In this document: positions 8,545 to 17,621 of the stretch, piece after piece
Numbering within the stretch: position 1 is the stretch's first letter
How the letters are laid out: every line of letters starts with the position of its first letter
NCBI GenBank assembly: GCA_041397365.1
Contig: JAWKWT010000007.1
Location: 124,001 to 188,000, forward strand
Direction of reading: 5' to 3'
DNA: 64,000 bases
Source of the DNA: P52-10 sp041397365
GTDB lineage: Bacteria > Pseudomonadota > Alphaproteobacteria > Rhizobiales > Xanthobacteraceae
Made by a program: the position numbers and the translations under genes
Notes under the pieces: generated by a model
Databases searched by the model: none
Seen by the model: only the letters and a program-made list of their open reading frames with translations
What the model was told of the DNA's origin: nothing

Positions 8545-10513
8545 TTCCAATTCGCCGCCTGCTCGTCGCCAATCGCGGCGAGATCGCACGGCGCATCATG
8601 CGGACCGCGCATGCGATGGGAATCGCGACCGTGGCCGTGTATGCCGAGAGCGACGCGCAGGCGCCGTTCGTGCATGATGCGGATACCGCGATCGCGATCG
8701 GCGGCCATTCGGCAACCGAAAGCTATCTCGATCGTGCCAAATTGCTGGAAGCTTGCAGGCTTTCGGGGGCGGATGCCGTGCATCCCGGCTACGGCTTTCT
8801 CTCCGAGAGCGCGGCCTTCGCTGAGGCCGTGATTGCCGCCAGGCTCACCTGGGTGGGGCCGTCGCCACATGCGATCCGCGCGATCGGCGATAAATTGTCG
8901 GCGAAGAAGCTTCTGAAACCTTTCGGCGTGCCGTTGCTGGAGGCGTTCGAGCTGAAGGACAATGCCGACGCTGCGGCGGCCGCAAGTGCGATGAGCCGCC
9001 GGTGTTGATCAAGGCGGCGGCCGGCGGTGGCGGTCGCGGCATGCGGGTCGTTCACAACGCCGCCGATCTGGCGGAGGCCGTCGACAGCGCGCGGCGGGAA
9101 GCTGCGGCATCGTTCGGCGACGGAACGGTGTTCCTCGAACGATGGTTGTCCAATTCGCGCCATGTCGAAATCCAGATCCTCGGCGACAAGCACGGCCATC
9201 TGGTCTATCTGTTCGAGCGCGAGTGCTCCATCCAGCGCCGGCATCAGAAGATCATCGAGGAAGCGCCGTCGCCGGCGTTGGACGAGGCTTTGCGGGCGCG
9301 GATGGGGGAGGCGGCGCTCGCTGTTGGACGTTCGATCGACTATGACTCGACGGGGACGGTGGAGTTCCTCGTCAGCGGCGGCGAGTTCTTCTTTCTCGAA
9401 GTGAACACACGCCTGCAAGTCGAGCACCCGGTCACCGAGGCCATCACCGGTCTCGATCTCGTGCGCGAGCAACTGCGGGTGGCCGAAGGCGAGCCGCTTG
9501 GTTACGGCCAGGCGGATCTGCGTATCAACGGACACGCGATCGAGGCCCGCCTCTGCGCTGAAGACGCGGAGAAAGACTTTCTGCCCGCGCCCGGTGTCGT
9601 ACAAGTCTGGGAACCGCCGGCGGGCGACGGAGTCCGCGTCGATTCCGGCATCGAGAGCGGCACCGAAATCGGCATCGCCTTCGACCCGATGATCGCCAAG
9701 ATCATCGCGCACGCGCCGACGCGGCGGGAAGCTGCGGCCAAGCTGGCGAGGGCGCTTGAGGCAACCCGCATTCAGGGTGTCGTTCACAACCGCGACTTTC
9801 TGGTCGCGACGCTGCGCATGCCGGCTTTCGTGCGGGGCGAGACGTTCACGAATTTCATCGACACGTTCGCGCCGCAACCTCGCCGTGCGGTCGATGACGC
9901 TGAACTTGACGCCGCCGCGATTGCAGCCGTGCTGCATGGCCGTGCGCTCCGTCTGGCCAGGCGGCGCGTGTTGACGACGATTCCCGGTGGTTTCCGCAAC
10001 TCGGTGATGCCGGCGGAGAAGGTGACGCTCCGGTTCATGGACGAGACGCTTGCCGTTTCGTACCGCTGCGAGAGGGACGGAAAATTCCTGTTCGACATCA
10101 ACGGCCGCGGGCATGGCGTGAGCGAATTCGGCATCAGCGATCGCGACGTCGATCTTGAAGTCGATGGAAGGCGCTGTCGCATTGCCGTGCTTGCCGTTGC
10201 GGAGAAGCGTTTCGTTCACAGCGCGGCCGGCGAGATCGAACTCGACGAGATTCCACGCTTTGTGCCGCCCGAGCGCGCCGAGCAGCGCGGGGGATTGCGC
10301 GCGCCGATGCCGGGCAAGGTGATCTCGGTGATGGTCGGCCAAGGCGATGTCGTGGAGAAAGGCCAGCTATTGCTGGTGCTGGAAGCGATGAAGATGGAGC
10401 ATCGCATCGGCGCGCCCTGGAACGGGACCGTGACATCGCTCAATGTCAAGGAAGGCGAGCAGGTCGCCAACGGCGCCGTGCTGGTGGTCATGGAGCAGGC
10501 CGCCGCAGAGTAG
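8532..10513 (+). pseudogene. Acyl-CoA carboxylase, biotin carboxylase/biotin-carrier (alpha) subunit, frameshifted
   Basis: A biotin carboxylase of about 660 residues split between frames 8532-9008 and 9002-10513. The N-terminal part has RRLLVANRGEIARRIMR; after the break, KAAAGGGGRGMRVV (ATP-binding glycine loop), RRHQKIIEEAPSP and EVNTRLQVEHPVTE follow. The C-terminal biotinyl domain carries LEAMKMEH, whose central lysine is biotinylated. The ATP-grasp domain is cut at about 8991-8998, where one missing base would restore reading into PPVLIKAAAGGGG. It pairs with the preceding beta subunit. The family is methylcrotonyl/geranyl/propionyl-type; substrate uncertain. A lesion in both subunits of one enzyme is noteworthy. 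Confidence 0.88.
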
Positions 10514-10555
10514 GAGAGAGCCGGCGATCCGTTCGATGGCTCGCCGCACAGCGTG

Positions 10556-11831
10556 CTAGCCGGACGGCGCCTTGGCGGCCATTTCGGTGCTTGGCTTGAT
10601 ATCCTGCGAACGGCTGTAAATGACGGTCGCGATGGTCAACACGATGGCCAGAACGCCGAACAAACAGCGATAGGCGGTCTCGGTTCCGGGCGCCATCGGC
10701 AGAGGTTCGAATATTCCGACGATGAGCCCCGAGGCCGTCTGCATGCAGGCGACGCCGAGCATGACGTGTGTTCATCGTCGCCATTCCGCGACGATCAGCC
10801 GATCGACTGCATGCCACGGCCATGTGCCATGATGACGTGCTGGAGGCACTACGAAGAAGCCGATGGCAACGATGACCGCGACAAGATCGAGGTCGGATTT
10901 GATATCAGCGCCGGGCTGGCGAGAAGAAGAGGCGATCGTCGAACTGCCGGCGAACGCGATCCATTTACCAGTGTCGAGGCGACGATCCATGGGACCGAAC
11001 GTCAGCATTCCGCATTGTGGTGGGCAATCACGGCGGTAAACAGCGTTGCCTGCCGCGATCGGGCTGAGACCCTGAACTTCGCGCAAATACGGCCGCCCAC
11101 AAACCTTGCACCGTGAAGGTGCATGCATAGCCGCAGAAATTCAGCGCAAGAATTGGTCTCAATCGTCGATTGCGGAGGACTTCCATCAAACCCTGCATCA
11201 TCTCCCGTGGCGACTCGGGCGTACGAGCGAGAAACGGATGGTCTGGCGGCGCGTCGCGCACGATCCAACAAATGGCGATAGTGGCCAATGCGACGAAGAC
11301 GACCACTCCGGCAAACACGATCCGCCAACTGATGCTTTGCGTCGCAAGGGCAAGTGGACTTGTGGCGGCGAGGTTGCCCATCAGGCCGATAAACAGAACC
11401 CACGCCGTCAGCGTGGCAAAGCGATCCGGCGGAAACCAGCGGGAAATCACGACCATGCTGCCGATCAACATCACGCCGAAACCCGCGCCCATGAGAACGC
11501 GGCCGGTGAGCAGAACGGGCCAACTGAGCGCCAGCGTGAAGATGGTGCCGCCAATAATCGCCAGGATCAGCATGCCGACGATGGTCAAGCGCGGACCAAA
11601 CCTGTCGAACAGGAATCCGCACGGAATCTGCATGGCCGCAAAGCCGAAGAAAAAAGCGCCGGTCAATGCGCCCAGAGCTTCCGGCCCGATGGAAAGGTCG
11701 CGCATCAAATCAATGCCGATCGTGACGTTCGATGCACGAAAGAAGTGGCTGGCCACATAAGCCGCGGCCAGTGTCACGACCATGACAAGGCCCCGACGGT
11801 TCAGGTCGGAATGCCGATCTTCGGAGTGCAT
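10556..11831 (-). pseudogene. MFS transporter, multiply frameshifted
   Basis: The first 230 or so residues (from the ATG at 11831) read as a clean MFS protein: LAAAYVASHFFRASNVTIGI opens helix 1, and the loop 2-3 motif appears as GFLFDRFGPRLTI. After about 11110 the frame changes repeatedly: PYLREVQGLSPIAAGNA, LFTAVIA, LTFGPMDRRLDTGKWIA, GFFVVPPA, GRGMATMNT and VMLGVACMQTASGLIVG are all recognisable MFS pieces but lie in alternating frames. The last piece ends at the stop at 10556. At least five indels fall within about 570 bases. The C-terminal half cannot be made as written. It may once have imported an organic acid for the neighbouring cluster. Confidence 0.85.
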
Positions 11832-12170
11832 CGGGAGGCCATTCTGCTTTTATACATCATCCGGCTATGGAGACTTCAGTAACTCAGTGGATGGGGTTTC
11901 GCAAAGAATTCAGCGTGTTCAGCGGAAGCTGCCGCGATGTGACGCGTTGCCGAAGTCGAACAGCGGCGCGCCGCGCTGTCCGTATCTGGTGCTTGCGTCA
12001 GGCTGACGGTGACCCCGGCGCGGCCGCGGATTTTTCGACCGCTGCCGGCTTCGACTGATTTATGCGATTTCGCTGGCGATGATTGTTGCTGCGAGGGCAG
12101 TACGGCTTTGATCTTTCGCCGACTCCATTGAAGTGGGAGAGCTAACGCTTGCAGGCCCTTTCTCAAGCCG
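11832..12170. other. Intergenic region upstream of MFS remnant
   Basis: This 339-base stretch lies between the MFS start at 11831 and the MarR stop at 12171, both on the minus strand. It should hold the MFS promoter. I see no convincing gene, RNA or strong palindrome. Confidence 0.4.
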
Positions 12171-12746
12171 TCATTTCCCGCTCGCGGACTTCTTGTTTCT
12201 GCGTAGTTTCTGCACAGGGAGTGGTTCGACCTTGGGTTTCGCAGGCATATAGACCGATTCAACGGTTTCCATTCGCGCCTGCAATTCCTTGAGCAATTCG
12301 GAGAGCGTGTCGATCTCTGCGTCGCTCATGGTCGCGACGACATAGGCATAGCGCTCGTCCTTGGAAACGACGATCGAACGAAACAACGACATCCCGGAAG
12401 CGGTCAGCTTGATGACCGTGCGGCGGCTATCGAGCGGATCTTTTGAGCGCTGGACGTGCCCCTTCGCTTCCAGCTCCGTCACAGCCCGGCTGACGAGTCC
12501 TTTATCGGTCGCCGCGCTTTCGGCGATGTCCTGGCCGCTTACGGGTTGGAGGAAGCCGGCGATATACAACACGCGTATCTCCGGCATGCTGAGCCCGTAC
12601 CGCGCTTGGTAGAAACGAGCCGACGTTCGCAATTGCAGATTTGCAAGCTGCGCGATCTGAAGGATCAGATTGTCAAAGGGATACATTCGGCGCCGATCGC
12701 GCTTCTCGCGCGTGGCCGGACGAAGTCTTGTGATTTCAGCAGTCAT
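12171..12746 (-). CDS. MarR-family transcriptional regulator
   Basis: A 191-residue winged-helix regulator. The core reads LSMPEIRVLYIAGF, then the recognition helix region ESAATDKGLVSRAVTELEAKGHV and the wing SKDPLDSRRTVIKLTASG, a standard MarR arrangement. A basic C-terminal tail follows (LRRNKKSASGK). The start is uncertain: ATG at 12746 gives MTAEITRLRP, while ATG 12764 and TTG 12767 are also open in frame. It is divergent from the large operon beginning near 12917, with a doubled operator-like palindrome between them. MarR proteins in such places usually repress the operon until an aromatic or acyl-CoA ligand binds. Ligand unknown. Confidence 0.9.
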   Translation of the reverse strand: MTAEITRLRPATREKRDRRRMYPFDNLILQIAQLANLQLRTSARFYQARYGLSMPEIRVLYIAGFLQPVSGQDIAESAATDKGLVSRAVTELEAKGHVQRSKDPLDSRRTVIKLTASGMSLFRSIVVSKDERYAYVVATMSDAEIDTLSELLKELQARMETVESVYMPAKPKVEPLPVQKLRRNKKSASGK

Positions 12747-12830
12747 GACAGGCGCTCTCACCATCAAAGCTCGAAACTAGCCATGAGGACACATGCCTGC
12801 AAACGATTCGTTCGTGCAAGAATTTTGCTA

Positions 12831-12858
12831 TTGACGGAAAGTCGTTTCTGAATACTGT
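12831..12858 (+). promoter_or_regulatory. Candidate sigma-70-like promoter for the large operon
   Basis: TTGACG at 12831-12836 and TACTGT at 12853-12858 are spaced by 16 bases and point toward the CoA-transferase operon. The -10 match is weak. The MarR-type operator starts within the -10 element, which would suit repression. Confidence 0.4.
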
Positions 12859-12884
12859 TGACCAATCAACGTTGATGAATCAAC
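12857..12884. promoter_or_regulatory. Tandem MarR-type operator (two GTTGA-N4-TCAAC sites)
   Basis: Two 14-bp palindromes abut: GTTGACCAATCAAC at 12857-12870 and GTTGATGAATCAAC at 12871-12884. Each has perfect 5-base arms around 4 bases, and the junction makes a perfect 12-bp palindrome, ATCAACGTTGAT. The site lies between the divergent marR gene and the catabolic operon. MarR proteins bind inverted repeats of this length, often containing a GTTGAC-like half-site. The regulator-operator link is inferred from position. Confidence 0.7.
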
Positions 12885-12916
12885 GAAATAGAAGTGCCGG
12901 CCTGGAGGATTCAACC

Positions 12917-13066
12917 ATGGTCAAAGAGCATTTACCCATGCTCGGGGGCGTCAGCGAATTCCTCCGATCAGGACAACTCTATACATTTCGGCCGGCTTGG
13001 GCGACGGCTTTAGAATGTGGAGAAGCGACCGCTTTCGTCTGTGTCGCGGTCAGCGGTCGCTCCTGA
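12917..13066 (+). CDS. Short leader open reading frame (49 aa) ahead of the CoA-transferase gene
   Basis: An ATG at 12917 follows a good ribosome site (GGAGG, 8 bases upstream) and opens 49 codons ending with TGA at 13064-13066, one base before the ATG of the next gene, which has no clear ribosome site of its own. The peptide has no recognised motif. Its likely role is translational coupling or a leader; it may not make a functional peptide. An alternative is that the CoA-transferase starts at the in-frame GTG at 13017. Confidence 0.4.
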   Translation: MVKEHLPMLGGVSEFLRSGQLYTFRPAWATALECGEATAFVCVAVSGRS

Positions 13067-13067
13067 C

Positions 13068-14222
13068 ATGCCGCAAGCCTTGCAAGGACTTCGTGTTCTG
13101 GACTTGAGCGAGACGATCGCGGGGCAGTTTTGCACGCGGATGCTCGCGGACTACGGCGCGGATGTCGTTCTGATCGAGCCGCCTTCAGGGTCGGGCATCC
13201 GAAGCCAGGGCCCGTTCGATCCGCGGCAGGACCCGGCGCCGTCATTGTTGTTCTTTCATTGCAATCACGGCAAGCGGTCGGTGACATTGGATCATGCCGG
13301 CCCGTCCGGACACAAGCTGTTGCTGGAGTTGTCCCGCGCGGCTGATGTCATCGTCGTTGGCGCGGGTATTGATCGCGACGCGTTGCAGGCAGCCAGTCCG
13401 AACGCCGTCATCGCGCTCGTTTCAAGCTTCGGAGACGACGGAGTCTATCGAGATTGGCGCGGCACCGAGATGGTGCATGTGGCGCTGTCCGGCATGATGA
13501 ACCACAACGGGCTTGGCGAGCGCGAGCCTCTCTATGGATGCGGCAATCGATCCTCCTATGCCGCCGGCGTCTGCGCTTATATCAGCGTGCTCGCGGGAGT
13601 CTTCGCCCGAAAGAAGATCGGGCGCGGCCAAAAGGTGCAGGTGGACGTCGTCGAAACGGCGTCGTCGATGGGTTACCCCTACGCGACGCAGCATGTTTAT
13701 AACGGTTGGCTGGAGCCGCGCGGCGAGCGTGGCCAACCCTTCGCCGTGCTGAAATGCGCCGATGGCTGGGTCGCGGTGTGGATTCGCGAGGAGCACTGGA
13801 TCGGCGCTTGCGACGCTTTCGGCTTGCCGGAGCTGACCAGCGATCCTCGTTTCACCGGGACGGCGACGCGGCAGAGCAATTGGGACACGCTTGTCGCGAT
13901 TGTACAGGCGCAGGTGAAGACCCTGCCGGCCGACGAACTCGTGGCGCGATTGCAGGCGCGCAAGGTGATCGCCGCGAAAGCCTGGCAGCCGACCGATCTT
14001 TACGGCGCGTGTCCGCATCTGACCGGGCGCGGCTATTGGGAGAGCGTGGAAACGGCTGACGGTCCGCGTCCGGTTCTGGGTCCGCAGTTCCGCATGAGTG
14101 CGACGCCGCGGCAGTTGCGCGCAGGGCCGCCGGAGGTGGGTGAATCGAATGCGGCGATTTATTCGTCGCTCGGTCTCGCTGCGGCGCAGATCGATTCGTT
14201 GCGGCGTGCGGGGGTGATCTGA
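13068..14222 (+). CDS. CaiB/BaiF-type CoA-transferase, subunit lacking the catalytic aspartate
   Basis: A 384-residue class III CoA-transferase-fold protein. The N-terminus LQGLRVLDLSETIAGQFCTR and the ADYGADVVLIEPP strand are family hallmarks. In this family a catalytic Asp lies 25 residues before the Gln of the GRGQ motif; here GRGQKV is clear but that position is a Ser (in NRSSYAAG), so the aspartyl-CoA intermediate could not form as usual. Its stop overlaps the ATG of the next CaiB gene by one base (TGATG), and the next protein keeps the Asp. I infer that the two form a heteromer in which this is the inactive or substrate-binding half, as in known two-gene class III enzymes. The start at 13068 is chosen from the conserved N-terminus. 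Confidence 0.88.
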   Translation: MPQALQGLRVLDLSETIAGQFCTRMLADYGADVVLIEPPSGSGIRSQGPFDPRQDPAPSLLFFHCNHGKRSVTLDHAGPSGHKLLLELSRAADVIVVGAGIDRDALQAASPNAVIALVSSFGDDGVYRDWRGTEMVHVALSGMMNHNGLGEREPLYGCGNRSSYAAGVCAYISVLAGVFARKKIGRGQKVQVDVVETASSMGYPYATQHVYNGWLEPRGERGQPFAVLKCADGWVAVWIREEHWIGACDAFGLPELTSDPRFTGTATRQSNWDTLVAIVQAQVKTLPADELVARLQARKVIAAKAWQPTDLYGACPHLTGRGYWESVETADGPRPVLGPQFRMSATPRQLRAGPPEVGESNAAIYSSLGLAAAQIDSLRRAGVI

Positions 14223-15481
14223 TGCAGGAGGAGCTCGCTCCGCTGGCCGGCATCCGCGTGGTGGAGTTGACCACGGCCTGGGCGGGACCGATGGCCGGCC
14301 GCACGCTTGCGTTTCTCGGCGCGGAGGTCATCCGCATCGAACCCGCCTCGCGTCCGGATTCCTGGCGGCACCCGAAGATCACCTTCAACCACAATCGCTA
14401 TCCGGATCGCGACCCAGGCTTGCGTCCGCACAATCGGTCGTCGCTGTTCAACACGCAAAACATCAACAAGCTGTCGATGGCGCTCGATCTGAAACTTCCG
14501 GGCGGGCACGAAACGCTGGTCAGGCTGCTGGCGATGACCGATGTCGTCATCTCGAATTTTACGCCGGGGACGCTGGATCGGCTGAAGATCGGCTATCAGC
14601 AGCTTCGGCAGCTCAAGAAGGATATCATCGTTCTCGAAATGCCGGCCTTCGGCAATAGCGGGCCAATGGCGAACAATCCCGCGCTCGGGCCGACCATGGA
14701 GATGGTCACGGGCATGGCGAGCCTGATCGGCTATCCCGGCGGTCCGCCGACGGTTACGGGACCCGCCTATCTGGACCCGACGGGAGGCTACAACGCCGCG
14801 GCCGCGATCATGACGGCGCTGGTCTATCGGCAGGCCAGCGGCGAAGGTCAGCATATCGAGCTGCCGCAATGCGAGGCGGCGATGCAATATATCGGCGAGG
14901 TGATCCTCTCGGCCGTGGCGACCGGCGAAAATCCGCAGCCGCAGGGAAACCGCGTCCCGTGGGCCGCTCCGCACGACACGTTCCCCGCGCTCGGCGATGA
15001 TGCGTGGGTGGCGATCGCCGTGACCAATGATGAGGAGTGGCGGGCGCTGTGTTCGGCGATCGACATGCCGGAGCTTGCCACGGACCCGGACTATGCGACG
15101 CTGCCCGGCCGGTTGCGCAACAGCGATGCATTGCATGAGCGCATTGCGTTATGGACGCGGAGCCGGGACAAGCACGAAGCCGCTGCGTTGCTGCAATCAG
15201 CCGGCGTGCCGGCCGCTCCGGTGAACACCGCCAAGGATCTGGTGCACAGCCGTTACCTTGCGGAGCGCGGCTTCTTCACTACGCTCGATCATCCGGAGGC
15301 CGGTGCTCATCCATATCAGGGCCTGCCGTTCCATCTGACGGTGACGCCGGGCGCCCAGCGGCGCGCCGCTCCCTGCCTCGGCGCGGACACGCATTTCATT
15401 CTGTCCGATATTCTCAAGCTGTCCGAAGACGAGATTCAGGTTTTGGATGCGGCAGGGACGATCTCCCCGATTCCGGCATAA
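14222..15481 (+). CDS. CaiB/BaiF-type CoA-transferase, catalytic subunit
   Basis: A 419-residue class III CoA-transferase that would move CoA from one acyl thioester to another acid. It begins LAGIRVVELTTAWAGPMAGR. The catalytic Asp is present in the canonical AYLDPTGGY context, 25 residues before the Gln of SGEGQ. Compared with its upstream partner it has an insert after the first strand (residues about 40-65) and a longer C-terminus. One-base overlap with the preceding gene suggests equal translation of both. The following ABC transporter genes start 16 bases downstream, tying uptake to CoA activation. The acid it activates is unknown. Confidence 0.9.
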   Translation: MQEELAPLAGIRVVELTTAWAGPMAGRTLAFLGAEVIRIEPASRPDSWRHPKITFNHNRYPDRDPGLRPHNRSSLFNTQNINKLSMALDLKLPGGHETLVRLLAMTDVVISNFTPGTLDRLKIGYQQLRQLKKDIIVLEMPAFGNSGPMANNPALGPTMEMVTGMASLIGYPGGPPTVTGPAYLDPTGGYNAAAAIMTALVYRQASGEGQHIELPQCEAAMQYIGEVILSAVATGENPQPQGNRVPWAAPHDTFPALGDDAWVAIAVTNDEEWRALCSAIDMPELATDPDYATLPGRLRNSDALHERIALWTRSRDKHEAAALLQSAGVPAAPVNTAKDLVHSRYLAERGFFTTLDHPEAGAHPYQGLPFHLTVTPGAQRRAAPCLGADTHFILSDILKLSEDEIQVLDAAGTISPIPA

Positions 15482-15496
15482 GGCTCGATAGGTGCG

Positions 15497-16567
15497 ATGA
15501 CGGAGACGACGCCCTCTGTTCCTGATGATGCTCCGGCCTCTGTCGCAGGCGCCGCCGAGCGTAAGACGTTGCTGACCGTGCGCGATCTGCAAGTGACGGC
15601 CGGCAACGGCAACAGCCAGTTGACGTTGGTCGACGGCGTCTCGTTCGATATTGCCGAGGGCGAAATCTTCGGGCTCGTCGGCGAAAGCGGCAGCGGCAAG
15701 ACGATGACCGCGCTGGCGCTGATCGGATTATTGCCTGCGGTGGCGCGCGCTTCTGGAATAATCCGGCTGGGCGAGCGGGAACTGATCGGCATCTCCGAGA
15801 AGGAATTCCGTGCGGTGCGAGGCAGGGAGATCGGCATGATCTTCCAGGAGCCGGTGTCCGCCTTGAATCCGGTGTTCAGCCTGGAGGCACAGATCAAGGC
15901 GGCGGTGCGTGCGCATAGCGACATGACCGACCGGCAGGCGCGCGACCGCGCGGTGGAGTTGCTCGGAATGGTCGGAATTCCCGATCCAGTGCAGCGATTG
16001 TCATTCTACCCGCACCAATTGTCCGGAGGAATGTGTCAGCGTGTAATGATCGCGATGGCGCTTGCGGGCGGTGCGCGGCTCTTGATCGCGGACGAGCCGA
16101 CCACCGCGCTGGATGTGACGATCCAGGACGAGATCGTTCGGCTGATCGAGGATCTGGCGAGCCGCGCCAAGATTTCGGTGTTGTTCATCAGTCACGATCT
16201 TGGCCTGGTCTCGCGGCTCTGCCACCGGATCGCCGTCGCCTATGCCGGCGAAATCGTTGAGATCGGCGATGCGAAAACGCTGCTGCACACGCCGCGCCAC
16301 CCCTATACGCAGGGCCTGGTGCGTTGCGTTCCCGATCTGGAATCGATCGGCGTGCTCCAGCGCGGCATTCCCGGCCATCCGCCCTTGCCCGGCAATTGGC
16401 CGCCCGGCTGCCGTTTCATCGCGCGCTGCCCCAAGTCGCGCGCGGGCTGCGAACAACGACAGGCCCTGCAACATGTGCCGCATGCCACCGGCGAGGTGCG
16501 CTGCTGGCGGGCTCATGAGCACGCACGTTCCACCAATGCCGCCGATGGAGCGCGCGCATGGGCGTGA
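15497..16567 (+). CDS. Oligopeptide/dipeptide-type ABC transporter ATP-binding protein (DppD-like)
   Basis: A 356-residue ATPase. Walker A GESGSGKT near residue 65, Q-loop IFQEPVSALNPVF, signature LSGGMCQRV, Walker B LLIADEPTTALD and H-loop ISHDLG are all present. The C-terminal oligo_HPY region has the CRFIARCPKSRAGC cysteine cluster seen in the DppD/OppD family, which binds an iron-sulfur cluster in some members. The signature has Cys in place of the usual Arg (GGMCQR). It overlaps the next ATPase by 10 bases. Despite the family name, neighbours point to an organic acid or its conjugate rather than a peptide as cargo. Confidence 0.93.
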   Translation: MTETTPSVPDDAPASVAGAAERKTLLTVRDLQVTAGNGNSQLTLVDGVSFDIAEGEIFGLVGESGSGKTMTALALIGLLPAVARASGIIRLGERELIGISEKEFRAVRGREIGMIFQEPVSALNPVFSLEAQIKAAVRAHSDMTDRQARDRAVELLGMVGIPDPVQRLSFYPHQLSGGMCQRVMIAMALAGGARLLIADEPTTALDVTIQDEIVRLIEDLASRAKISVLFISHDLGLVSRLCHRIAVAYAGEIVEIGDAKTLLHTPRHPYTQGLVRCVPDLESIGVLQRGIPGHPPLPGNWPPGCRFIARCPKSRAGCEQRQALQHVPHATGEVRCWRAHEHARSTNAADGARAWA

Positions 16568-17583
16568 TGCCGCTGTCTCCGGATTCATCCTCGGCTTCGG
16601 GCTCCGCCGCGCCGCTGCTGCGGATCGAAAATCTTGCCGTCGCCTACAAGATTGGCCTGCGGCGCAGTCTGCGGGCGGTCAGCGGCGTCTCGCTCGAAGT
16701 CGCGCGCGGCAGCACGCTGGCGCTGATCGGCGAATCGGGATCGGGAAAATCCACCATCGCCCGCGCCGTGTGCGGGCTCGGTCCGATCGAACGGGGCGTC
16801 GTATCGATTGCGGGCACGGATATCGCGCAACGAAAGGACAGGGCGGCCGCCGCCGGTTCGCTCGGTGTGCAGATCGTCTTTCAAGACCCGATTTCCGCGC
16901 TGAACCCGCGTTGGCCGATCTGGCGCAGCATCGCCGAGCCGAGACTGAGATTGTTCCCGCCTGCGCCCGACGGGCATCGCGCCCTTGCCGTTGAATTGCT
17001 GGAGCGCGTGGGACTGGACCGCTCGATGGCCGATCGCGTGCCGTCGCAATTGTCCGGCGGGCAGCGCCAGCGCGTGACCATCGCGCGCGCCTTGTCGCCG
17101 GAGCCGAAGCTCATCATCCTCGACGAGGCCGTCTCCGCGCTCGACGTTTCCGTCCGCAACGAGATTCTGGCGCTGCTGGACGAGCTCAAGCGCGAGCGCG
17201 GTTTGACCTATCTCTTGATTTCCCATGATATGGGCGCGGTGATCCAGATCGCCAGCGAAGTGGCGGTTCTCTATCTCGGCAAGCTCGTCGAAGTGGGACG
17301 TGCGGTCGAGGTGATCGGTCGCCCCCTGCATCCTTATACGAGAGCCCTCATCCGCGCGGTTCCGGTTCTGAACGCGGTCGCGAGCGAACCGGCAAGGCGG
17401 TTGTCCGGCGAGATCGGCGATCCGGCAAATCCGCCGCCCGGCTGCCGCTTCCATCCGCGCTGCCGCTTCGCGATTCCCCGCTGCTCCGAAGAGGAGCCGT
17501 TTTTGCGGGAGCTGAACGATCGACAGGTCGCATGTCATCGCGCGGATGAAATCGCAAAACAGGAGATCGATGCTCCGGCGTAG
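16558..17583 (+). CDS. Oligopeptide/dipeptide-type ABC transporter ATP-binding protein (DppF-like)
   Basis: A 341-residue ATPase and partner of the preceding DppD-like protein. Walker A is GESGSGKST, signature LSGGQRQRV, Walker B LIILDEAVSALD and the switch ISHDMG. The C-terminal CRFHPRCRFAIPRC cluster is typical. Walker B is followed by AVSALD rather than PVSALD. The 10-base overlap upstream and the short gap to the receptor gene show one transcript. An earlier ATG in this frame near 16515 is possible, but homology begins after 16558. Confidence 0.92.
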   Translation: MGVMPLSPDSSSASGSAAPLLRIENLAVAYKIGLRRSLRAVSGVSLEVARGSTLALIGESGSGKSTIARAVCGLGPIERGVVSIAGTDIAQRKDRAAAAGSLGVQIVFQDPISALNPRWPIWRSIAEPRLRLFPPAPDGHRALAVELLERVGLDRSMADRVPSQLSGGQRQRVTIARALSPEPKLIILDEAVSALDVSVRNEILALLDELKRERGLTYLLISHDMGAVIQIASEVAVLYLGKLVEVGRAVEVIGRPLHPYTRALIRAVPVLNAVASEPARRLSGEIGDPANPPPGCRFHPRCRFAIPRCSEEEPFLRELNDRQVACHRADEIAKQEIDAPA

Positions 17584-17621
17584 CATCGATCTCGCCAACA
17601 ACACTCACGGAGGACAGGAAG

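Noticed and set aside
8789..10342. Long open frame on the minus strand opposite the carboxylase alpha subunit
   Set aside because: The plus strand carries biotin carboxylase motifs and a biotinyl site; the antisense protein is Arg/His-rich with no motif.
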